Source: Chryseobacterium taklimakanense
GTDB lineage: Bacteria; Bacteroidota; Bacteroidia; Flavobacteriales; Weeksellaceae
Length of the DNA stretch: 64,000 bases
Reading direction: 5' to 3'
NCBI RefSeq assembly: GCF_900187185.1
Contig: NZ_LT906465.1
Span: 2,108,001-2,172,000, forward strand
The notes below the pieces were generated by a model. The model saw only the letters and a list, made by a program, of their open reading frames with translations. It did no database searches and was not told where the DNA came from. Shown here in pieces: positions 35,109 through 43,100 of this stretch. Each line of letters starts with the position of its first letter. Within the stretch, counting starts at the first letter, position 1. The position numbers were made by a program, and so were the translations under genes.

Positions 35109-36272
35109 ATGAATCCAAACCAATGTTCTTTCTGCGGAAGAAAAAGAAAAGAAGTACAGATGCTGGTATCCGGTCAGGAAGGTTTTATCTGCGAAAACTG
35201 TATTGAGCAGGCACATTCCATCGTGAAAGAGTCTGTGAAAGGTCAAGGTTTTGCACCGGCTTCCACGATTGATGAACTTAAAAAACCGAAAGAAATAAAG
35301 GAATTTCTGGATCAGTATGTTATCGGGCAGGATCAGGCCAAAAAGCAACTTTCTATTGCCGTTTACAACCATTATAAAAGGCTTCTTCATGCGCAGAACG
35401 AAAACCGGGAGGTAGAGATTGAAAAGTCCAACATCATTATGATTGGGGAGACGGGAACCGGGAAAACGCTTTTAGCCAAAACCATCGCCAGAGAACTCAA
35501 TGTACCGTTTTGTATTGTGGATGCGACCATCCTTACCGAAGCCGGTTATGTAGGCGAAGATGTTGAAAGTATTTTGTCCCGACTTCTCATGGTTGCCGAT
35601 TACGATGTGGAAAAAGCCGAGAAAGGCATCGTCTTCATTGATGAAATTGATAAAATCGCCCGCAAATCGGATAATCCAAGCATCACGAGAGATGTTTCCG
35701 GTGAAGGAGTACAGCAGGGCTTATTGAAGCTTCTGGAAGGCAGCATCGTGAACGTTCCGCCACAGGGTGGTAGAAAACATCCGGACCAAAAATACATTCA
35801 GGTCAATACGCAGAATATTCTTTTCATTGCAGGTGGAGCTTTTGATGGAATTAAAGAAATCATTGAAAGAAGACTGAACAAGCAGGCGATCGGCTTCAGC
35901 GCAGAAAAAATGAGTAGGATTGAAGAGGATGACTATATTTTGAGTCAGATCAATGCGATGGATTTAAGGAAATTCGGTCTCATCCCTGAGCTTTTGGGCC
36001 GTTTCCCGATAGTAACCTACCTCGACAAACTGACTAAGGAAACGATGGTACGAATCATGAAAGAACCTAAAAATTCCATCATCAATCAGTTTGTGGAACT
36101 CTTCAAAATGGATGGGATTAACTTGAAATTTAAAGATTCCGCTGTTGAAAAAATTGTGGAAGAAACCATGGAAAAAGGACTTGGTGCAAGAGGTTTACGC
36201 GGGACCACGGAAAAAGTTTTGGAGGATTATATGTTTAATATTGGCGAGCAGGACCAAATTATATTAAAATAA
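35109..36272 (+). CDS. clpX: ATP-dependent Clp protease ATP-binding subunit ClpX
   Basis: ClpX is the hexameric AAA+ unfoldase that feeds ClpP. The N-terminal zinc domain has Cys6, Cys9, Cys28 and Cys31. Walker A GETGTGKT lies near residue 115, the pore loop GYVG in [11 protein letters not shown], Walker [11 protein letters not shown] near 180, and the sensor-2 region [18 protein letters not shown] close to the end. At 387 residues it is slightly shorter than E. coli ClpX (424) because of a short C-terminus. clpP is not adjacent. Confidence 0.95.
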   Translation: MNPNQCSFCGRKRKEVQMLVSGQEGFICENCIEQAHSIVKESVKGQGFAPASTIDELKKPKEIKEFLDQYVIGQDQAKKQLSIAVYNHYKRLLHAQNENREVEIEKSNIIMIGETGTGKTLLAKTIARELNVPFCIVDATILTEAGYVGEDVESILSRLLMVADYDVEKAEKGIVFIDEIDKIARKSDNPSITRDVSGEGVQQGLLKLLEGSIVNVPPQGGRKHPDQKYIQVNTQNILFIAGGAFDGIKEIIERRLNKQAIGFSAEKMSRIEEDDYILSQINAMDLRKFGLIPELLGRFPIVTYLDKLTKETMVRIMKEPKNSIINQFVELFKMDGINLKFKDSAVEKIVEETMEKGLGARGLRGTTEKVLEDYMFNIGEQDQIILK

Positions 36273-36303
36273 AGATGAAATTTTTGTAATATAGTTAAAT
36301 TTT

Positions 36304-36333
36304 TTTGCTTTTATTAAAAAACCAATATCTTTG
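36304..36333 (+). promoter_or_regulatory. promoter of the T9SS cargo gene
   Basis: TTTG (36304-36307) and TATCTTTG (36326-36333) are 18 bases apart; the start codon lies 44 bases downstream. Confidence 0.7.
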
Positions 36334-36376
36334 CAAGGAGCAAAATTGCTCTGTAAAAACACAAATAATTACTTAG

Positions 36377-38401
36377 ATGAAAAAAAGATTCCTATTTATT
36401 GGGTTTCTCGCGTTGAAATTCAGCCTTAATGCGCAGACCCTGACCTACGTTGACGAAGGAGCAAAATTTTATGTTTCCAGTGGTGCACTGGTCTACAGTG
36501 GAGGCGATTGGGAACTAAACGCCAATACCGCAGCAACTGTCGAAAACAGGGGCGGTATTATGATTGTTGGTAACTATAAAAAGGGAACACGTACCAATGC
36601 TGCTTCAGATGGTAATGAATTTGTCAATGTATATACTAGTGACAGCGACTACGGACAGGTAATCATCAGAAGCGGATCAAACACCACCACTGATGCAAGG
36701 ATGGTTATGCAAAAGCCAGCTGCATCCAGCTCATATTTTGGCGCTACTTACCCCATCAGTTTTCCTTTTAGAGACAATGCTAATTATCTAATGAGGTCCT
36801 TTGGTTTATCAACTTCTGATTTTGTTGGTAACTGCGCTCCAAATAATCCTTGTGGTACTCAGATCTTTAATGTGACACTGCGTAAGTGGAATAATAATAC
36901 AATTCAACATGATCCTGTAACCACCACCAATACTTTTGCTGCAGGTGATTACTATTTGCTAAACCTCCGGCCGGCAAACATGCAGGCGGTAATGATAAAT
37001 ACCATCAATTACAAAGGCACTCCTGCTCCAGCATCTTACTCATCAACTGGTAAATCTGTAATTCCTGGTGAAACCGAAGAAAGTTTTTCCCTTTTACAGT
37101 ATAATGAGTGGAGAAATCGTACAAATCAGTATAATGAAGCATATTTTACTTATTTGGGGAATATAGAATCAACCAGTAGGACATATGCTAAAAACGTTTA
37201 TCGTTTCGGCAACCCGTATACTTCAAATTTAGACCTTAGCGCATTCGACGGTGCAAACGCATGGCTTAAAATACTTAATGTTTCTGAACGTACGATTAAG
37301 GGTGCGACTGACGATGCAAAAATTAAAAATTTTAACATCTCCAAACGTACAGCAAATTTTGATATCAATTGGGGTAGGACTGGTAGCACTAATTCCGGAA
37401 CATACTACGTTGCTCAATACGATGGGCAGCAGTGGACAGGAAATGCACAAGCTTTACTTATAAAGCCATTGGAGACATTTAATCTTAACTTTCCTCTCAT
37501 TAACCCAACAAACTTAGGTAATACAAGAATTGTTAATATAAGAGTTGATTTTAATGATAATCATAAAACTTTTAACTATTCACCTTCTGCGCCTGGAACT
37601 GCTACTGAACAAGCACCGCCTATTACAGTTCAGTCTGTAAAAGCTACTGGTAGAATGGCGGCATCGACTTCATCGTCGGTATCATCATCTCCTTTCTATC
37701 AATCGGAAATAATATTGGTAAAAGATAATGTAATTCAATCTACTCCTGCATACCTTGTCGGTTCATCTCTACCCACAGAAATTTCTTCAGCCATACAAGA
37801 TAACGATGCTGTGTATGTATACGGTATTAATGGAAGTGAGATCAACCGCAGTAGCAAAAAGAAATTTACAGCTTTTAATGTAAATGAATATGTTGGTAAA
37901 CCCATGGGAATTGGCTTTAATAATCTTGTTGCAGGAGCAAATTATTCATTGAATTTTAATTTATATGAAGGGTCTATTTTTTCCAGCCCTAACAAATTGT
38001 CAGGGGAGAAATTTTATCTGTACGATACGCTTACAAAACAGTCAGTAGAGATTACTGGTGATAAATCGTATGACTTTATTGCTGATAAAGACAGTGATAA
38101 ACGGTTTGAAATTTATTGGGGAATTCCACCGAGCGGGAGTTTCTTGAAAAGTCATGATGTAGTAAATAACGCGAGTACATTTATATATAAAGATGAAAAT
38201 GTAAGAAAACTGCGCTTTGCAAATGTTGCAACCAAGGCCGATGTAGAAGTCTATGATATGGCCGGTAAATTAGTTTCTTCATTTAAGAATGTTCCTACTT
38301 CTACAGATATGCAACTTCAGCAACTAGCGTCTAATGGAGTGTACATTTTAAAGGTTACCTACTCAAATGGTTTAGTTGTGACAATTAAAACAATAAATTA
38401 G
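36377..38401 (+). CDS. large exported protein with type IX secretion (T9SS type A) sorting domain
   Basis: The 674-residue protein has a signal peptide (MKKRFLFIGFLALKFSLNAQ), a long beta-rich Asn/Ser/Thr-rich body, and a C-terminal domain of about 75 residues (VATKADVEVYDMAGKLVSSF, then the LQQLASNGVYILKV end), the type A sorting signal of the Por/T9SS pathway. It should therefore cross the outer membrane and be surface-attached or released. No catalytic domain is recognised; it is more AT-rich than its neighbours. The following small gene starts nine bases after its stop. Confidence 0.85.
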   Translation: MKKRFLFIGFLALKFSLNAQTLTYVDEGAKFYVSSGALVYSGGDWELNANTAATVENRGGIMIVGNYKKGTRTNAASDGNEFVNVYTSDSDYGQVIIRSGSNTTTDARMVMQKPAASSSYFGATYPISFPFRDNANYLMRSFGLSTSDFVGNCAPNNPCGTQIFNVTLRKWNNNTIQHDPVTTTNTFAAGDYYLLNLRPANMQAVMINTINYKGTPAPASYSSTGKSVIPGETEESFSLLQYNEWRNRTNQYNEAYFTYLGNIESTSRTYAKNVYRFGNPYTSNLDLSAFDGANAWLKILNVSERTIKGATDDAKIKNFNISKRTANFDINWGRTGSTNSGTYYVAQYDGQQWTGNAQALLIKPLETFNLNFPLINPTNLGNTRIVNIRVDFNDNHKTFNYSPSAPGTATEQAPPITVQSVKATGRMAASTSSSVSSSPFYQSEIILVKDNVIQSTPAYLVGSSLPTEISSAIQDNDAVYVYGINGSEINRSSKKKFTAFNVNEYVGKPMGIGFNNLVAGANYSLNFNLYEGSIFSSPNKLSGEKFYLYDTLTKQSVEITGDKSYDFIADKDSDKRFEIYWGIPPSGSFLKSHDVVNNASTFIYKDENVRKLRFANVATKADVEVYDMAGKLVSSFKNVPTSTDMQLQQLASNGVYILKVTYSNGLVVTIKTIN

Positions 38402-38409
38402 TGCACAAT

Positions 38410-38625
38410 ATGAAAAAAATTAGAATTGGGTGGTTGGTTCTTATAGTGTTTAACACATTCATTTTTGGACAAGGAGGTGGATTTGAAGGGGACGATCCCC
38501 CACCCCCTGAAGGTGATGGAAATATTGTTAGTCCAATAGATATGTATATTGTTTATTTAGGAGTTATAGCAATATTTTTCATACTATATCATTTTTATAA
38601 ATACAGAGAAAGAAAAGCAGTTTAA
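38410..38625 (+). CDS. small exported membrane-anchored protein with PID-CTERM-like end
   Basis: The 71-residue protein has a signal peptide ending near FNTFIFGQ, a short Gly/Asp/Pro-rich mature part (GGGFEGDDPPPPEGDGN), then SPID directly followed by a single hydrophobic helix (MYIVYLGVIAIFFILYHF) and a basic tail YKYRERK. The tripartite end (P-I-D, helix, basic residues) matches the PID-CTERM sorting signals described for Bacteroidetes, by analogy with PEP-CTERM and sortase signals. The frame starts at a GTG overlapping the previous stop, but the ATG at 38410 is more likely. It is probably in one operon with the T9SS cargo gene. Confidence 0.65.
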   Translation: MKKIRIGWLVLIVFNTFIFGQGGGFEGDDPPPPEGDGNIVSPIDMYIVYLGVIAIFFILYHFYKYRERKAV

Positions 38626-38640
38626 AATTTCAATATTATA

Positions 38641-38668
38641 AAACTCACTATATTCAGTGAGTTTTTTT
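38641..38668 (+). terminator. terminator after the PID-CTERM-like gene
   Basis: AACTCACT and AGTGAGTT pair around ATATTC and are followed by a T8 run. Confidence 0.85.
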
Positions 38669-38680
38669 TATTTTTATAAA

Positions 38681-39958
38681 ATGAAAAAAACAGCCCTTAT
38701 TTTATTTGGTTTTGTTAGCGCATTGCTTTCTGCCCAGTTCCATATTTCTATCACCGCTAAAGAAGGTTTTGCACCAAAAGAAGTTTATTTATTCACCACC
38801 AACGGTTCGAAAGATATGCTTGTCACAAAGCTCTCTAAAACAAATGATCAGTGGTCCTTTAAATATCCCGGCCAGTACATGGGAATGATGAAAGCCTACT
38901 TCCCGGAAATAAACTATTCTCTAAATTTCATTTCAGAAAACAGGGATGTCAATATAAAACTGGATACGCAGGGGAGCAGGGTTTCAGAAGTTTTATATAT
39001 AGATGAATCCAACAAAATGATGGATCTGGTGCAGGATTTTCAGCGCAAACAGCAGACTATACTTCCTGTGCTTTACCAAATGAAAGAGTTTTACAAGCCG
39101 TCTTCTGCTTTCTCACAGGCTATGGACAAAGAAATTTCTGTTCTTACAGGCAAACTTCCGGATGTGAGTAAATATCCGTTCATAACTTATTACACCAATA
39201 ACTACAGTAAATTTTTAGGAAAACCGTCCACGCAGTCGGGTGTAAGTCAAAGTGAAATTATTCAGTTCATAAGCCATTCCAATGAAATGCTTGAGACCTC
39301 GACGCTTTTGCGCCCTGTCCTGCAGGACTATCTTTCCACAGCGGTTAACACCGAGGTTGCTGTAGAGAATCTTCTTAAGGCCGTAAACCTAGAAACGCCC
39401 CGCGGCCAAACTGTCCTCTCTGAACTGATTGAAATTTTTGATACTTATTCTATGACTGAGTTGAAGGATAAATATCTTGCTGAGGCAAAGAATCTAAAAT
39501 GCACAATCAATGACAGGCTTGCATCTACTATTAAAACCAATGATGCGGTTGCTTTAGGAGCAACTTTTGAAAATTACGTTTTCAGTAAACCCGTAAAAAC
39601 GCAGGCCAGATCACTCTACGAAGTGAAAGCAGACAAGAAGGTTATTGTTTTTTGGTCTTCAACCTGCTCGCATTGCGAGACAGAATTGCCAAAATTTATT
39701 CCGTACTACAGCCAAATGAAGGCCAAAAATATTGAAATCGTCGGCCTTTCTCTTGATGTCGACAAGGCCTCTTACGACAGTAAAGCCAATCATTATCCGT
39801 GGATTAATGATACTGAATTACGCGGCTGGAACAGCACTTTTGCTGAAAAATATAATGTCCGCGCAACACCCACCTACTATATCCTCGACAAAAATAACAA
39901 GATCATTGCAAAACCGGATCACATCGCTGACGTATTGGAAAATTTAGGATTAAAATAA
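38681..39958 (+). CDS. exported TlpA/ResA-like thioredoxin family protein
   Basis: The 425-residue protein begins with a signal peptide (MKKTALILFGFVSALLSAQ). The first 300 residues form an N-terminal region of the type found in Bacteroidetes TlpA-like proteins (DUF4369-like start, then helical). The C-terminal thioredoxin domain has the redox motif W-S-S-T-C-S-H-C near residues 325-332, the VIVFWSS strand and the cis-Pro block VRATPTYYILDKNN. It is likely a periplasmic disulfide reductase or isomerase. The ATG at 38681 is chosen because the upstream extension has no signal-like start. Confidence 0.85.
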   Translation: MKKTALILFGFVSALLSAQFHISITAKEGFAPKEVYLFTTNGSKDMLVTKLSKTNDQWSFKYPGQYMGMMKAYFPEINYSLNFISENRDVNIKLDTQGSRVSEVLYIDESNKMMDLVQDFQRKQQTILPVLYQMKEFYKPSSAFSQAMDKEISVLTGKLPDVSKYPFITYYTNNYSKFLGKPSTQSGVSQSEIIQFISHSNEMLETSTLLRPVLQDYLSTAVNTEVAVENLLKAVNLETPRGQTVLSELIEIFDTYSMTELKDKYLAEAKNLKCTINDRLASTIKTNDAVALGATFENYVFSKPVKTQARSLYEVKADKKVIVFWSSTCSHCETELPKFIPYYSQMKAKNIEIVGLSLDVDKASYDSKANHYPWINDTELRGWNSTFAEKYNVRATPTYYILDKNNKIIAKPDHIADVLENLGLK

Positions 39959-39959
39959 T

Positions 39960-39990
39960 TTTGTCAAAACTCAAAATATTTTTATATTTG
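39960..39990 (+). promoter_or_regulatory. consensus promoter of the tRNA gene
   Basis: TTTG (39960-39963), 19 bases, TATATTTG (39983-39990): an exact match to the Bacteroidetes consensus, 12 bases before the tRNA 5' end. Confidence 0.8.
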
Positions 39991-40002
39991 CACCACTCTA
40001 AT

Positions 40003-40076
40003 GGCGAGGTAGCTCAGATGGTTAGAGCGCAGGATTCATAACCCTGAGGTCACGGGTTCAATTCCCGTCTTCGCTA
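40003..40076 (+). tRNA. tRNA with anticodon CAT (probably elongator tRNA-Met)
   Basis: The 74-base cloverleaf is complete: acceptor GGCGAGG/CTTCGCT, D arm GCTC...GAGC, anticodon CAT in TTCATAA, T arm ACGGG TTCAATT CCCGT, and A at the discriminator; no CCA is encoded. The A31-C39 position and the G1-U72 position are not Watson-Crick. The C1-A72 mark of an initiator tRNA is absent. A tRNA-Ile2 with modified C34 shares this anticodon and cannot be fully excluded. The conjugative element lies directly downstream, so the 3' half may be its attachment site. Confidence 0.9.
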
Positions 40077-40120
40077 CAAACAATTCTGTAAATCAGTGAT
40101 TTACGTATAACGGGGACTAA

Positions 40121-40147
40121 AACAGGGACTTTGAGTCCCTGTTTTTT
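40121..40147 (-). terminator. bidirectional terminator between the tRNA and the element's last gene
   Basis: AACAGGGACT and AGTCCCTGTT pair perfectly around TTG, with T-rich sequence on both sides. It overlaps the stop codon of the large minus-strand gene and so ends both the element's last transcript and the tRNA transcript. Confidence 0.8.
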
Positions 40148-43100
40148 ATCGCCCTATTTTGTAATATTCTTTTTCAGCTTCTTTTTGCACATCCAGTCTT
40201 TCTATAGCTATATTAATCCGTTCGGAATTATTTTTATTAAATAAGAGCACATTTTCAATTGCTCGCTCCCCTAAATAATTTCCAGTCTCATTAATTTTCA
40301 ACTGCATTTCCTTCTCCTCCCTATACTTCTCAACCAATCCCTCCCGAACATTAGGCAAATCCTCCAACCTTTTATCCAATTCAGCAATCTTATCTTCAGT
40401 AATTTTTGTCTGCTGTTCAATCTCCGTCACATTCACGCCTTTTTGAGAAAGAATATCAATTTCCTCTTGGACTTTCTCCTTTGTCAAATCAATCGTTTTT
40501 TGATAAAATGGAAGCTGGTTTTTCCAGTATTCGGCATTGTCGCCCTCTTCCTTGGAATAGCCTAAGATTCGGTTGTAGTTATGTTGCGCTTTAGTTACTT
40601 CTTCCTGAATTTTAATAAAACTGTCATATTTTCGAAGCACAAAAGCAGAATCAGCCAAAAATTTATTTTTTTCGGTTTCAATTTGCTTTTTCATCAGTTC
40701 AATTTCTATATTCGCTCTGGTTTCGGGATTCGTGATGATGGCGGTTTTCAGTTCCTGCGTGCTGATGTCAGAAATATCCAAAACATCGGCTCCCTTCTTC
40801 ATTGCCTCCAAGTATCTTGCCTGTTTGGATTGCAATTTTTGAAGCATAAAGACATCAATGCTGTCATTGGTCAACATAAAGTTGATTCTTACATTTTCGT
40901 TCCTATTTCCTTGTCGCCAAGCACGACCTTCCACTTGCCGTAGAGAGGTAAAGTTGTACGGAAGAGAAAGCATGTAAATATCCGTCGTATTTTCCTGAAG
41001 GTTCATTCCTTCCTGAATCGCCTCGCTTCCGATGACCACCTTTATTTTTCTGGAATTGAAATCGTCCTGAATCTTTAAACGGTTTGGTTTGCTGGTTGCT
41101 CCGGTGATGACTCCGACTTCTTCCGGTTTGTAGCCGACCTCCCGTACCAAATATTCCCTTAGTTTCGGAAATTCCGAAACAGCTAATTCAGAGTAGATAA
41201 TCTGTCCCGAATCCGGAATGTCGTTTTTGTTCTGCCGAATCAAATCCATCGTTTGTTTTAGTTTCGGAGAATCCTCTATAAACTCTTCTAAAGACGGTTC
41301 TTCTCCTTCATAATAGGGAGAAAGATATGGTGAAATCGCAATCAAACGGGCATTAAGGATATGCGTAAGAATTGCCCCTTTTTGGGTTTCGGTAAAGTTT
41401 TCATTGAGCATTTCGTATTGCTCACTCGTTAAATAGTTCTGCTCAATCTTATATTCCTTGTTGATTCGGTTGGGCCGCACCAATTCGGGATTGTCTTCTT
41501 CGCCTTTGATATCAATAAATTCAGATAAAAGTTGCTGAAACAGCGAATTGTTTTTAAAACGTCGAACATTCGCCTTGAATTTCACATCACCTTTTGCGTC
41601 AATCTCCATGTCGTTGTCTGCCTCCATAAAGGTTTCAAAGAAGGTATTCACATTGAAGTAGCCCGATTCTTCTAATCTCTTGTTCGCAATCAAGGAGAGA
41701 ATAGAATAATATTCCAGTGGTTTATTGGTAAATGGCGTTGCAGAAAGCAAGGTAACATTTCTACCGTCGTTCTTTTCTTGGATGTATTGCGCAGCCATCC
41801 AAGTATTGATACCCAACTTTGAAGTCTGCTGGTTTTGATTTCTAAAGTCTGAAGCAAATCTGCGGTCTTCTATTCTTACTTTTCCTACGATATGGTTCGC
41901 GTTGTGGACTTCGTCATAAGTCAGATGGTCAAAACCAAAGTCTTCCCAATCGTAAATCTTGCCACGCTTCATTTTACCCACCAGTTCTTTTTCTTTTTCC
42001 AGTTCTTTCTGAAAATCCCTTTCGCTGATGGTGTTTACACTTCTTAATTCATTTTCTGAAATATAGGAGAACTTGGAAGCCAGATTTTGGGTAATATTTT
42101 CAGAAAAACCGATATTGTTAAAACCCTCGTAAGTGACGATGGTGATTTCCCCATCCTTGTTGTCGAATTTTGAGAGGTCGAAGTCTTTTCCGAGATTTCC
42201 CAAGACATTCACTTTGGCTTCGGGAATGGTTTCAAAAATGGTTTCCACCCACTGTTTCAGAATGCTGTCATTGGGAACGACAATCAGCGGTCTTTTCGCA
42301 TTTCCTCTTTCCATCGCTTCGTGCATGGACAGGATTCCAGACAATGTTTTTCCAAATCCCACTTCATGTGCAAGTAATCCGACACCTTTCGTGGTCTGCC
42401 TTCCGATTCCGGCTTTCTGAACTTCAGTTAATCTAAGTTCTCGACCTTTAAAATTCAAATGGATTTTTGAAAACAAAGGAAACTTTGAATAGTCCGGAAC
42501 ATAGATGTTGTTGTAGTTTCGGTTAAAATCATTGACAAAACGCTTCCTTAAAGCGTCCGACAATTCTTCCCTCAAAAATTTTTGAAACAAGTCGTTGGCG
42601 GCGACTTTTCGTCTTTCGCGAACCAAGGCATTCCGTTCCTTGTCGCTTCCGGTAACGTTTTCGTTGTCTACAAAACTTCTTACTTCCCAAGATGAAGAAC
42701 CTGCAAATGCCTCACTGGAAAGCGTTCCGACAAAATCCTTGAATTTTTCTGCAAGATTATAGGGAACCGTTACAGTTTCCGTCTGTCTTGTGTTTTGATT
42801 CCAGCGTTCCTTTTCTATGGTTCCCAAATCAAACTGGTGGACAAATTCATGATTCGGACTGATTGAGATTTCGTCTAAAGTTTTTGGTTTTGGAAGAACA
42901 TTGAGGAGTAAATCCTTTTGTTTCTCATATTGATTTTCTGTTCCGCCAACCGAGAACCTGTCCTTAAAGTCTATTTCCAGTTGTTCTAATTTGGCGTAGA
43001 TATTCCCTTCGGCGTAATAAAAATCGTGAACCCAATTTCCGTCCATATAGTTGGCAAATTGGTAGTGCTTACCGTGATTGTTTAATGTGCCGTCGTAGGA

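Noticed and set aside
40077-40145. Short integrase-like gene or second attachment site directly after the tRNA
   Set aside because: The stretch holds only a terminator hairpin and AT-rich spacer; no coding frame of useful length and no repeat of the tRNA 3' end is visible within the window.
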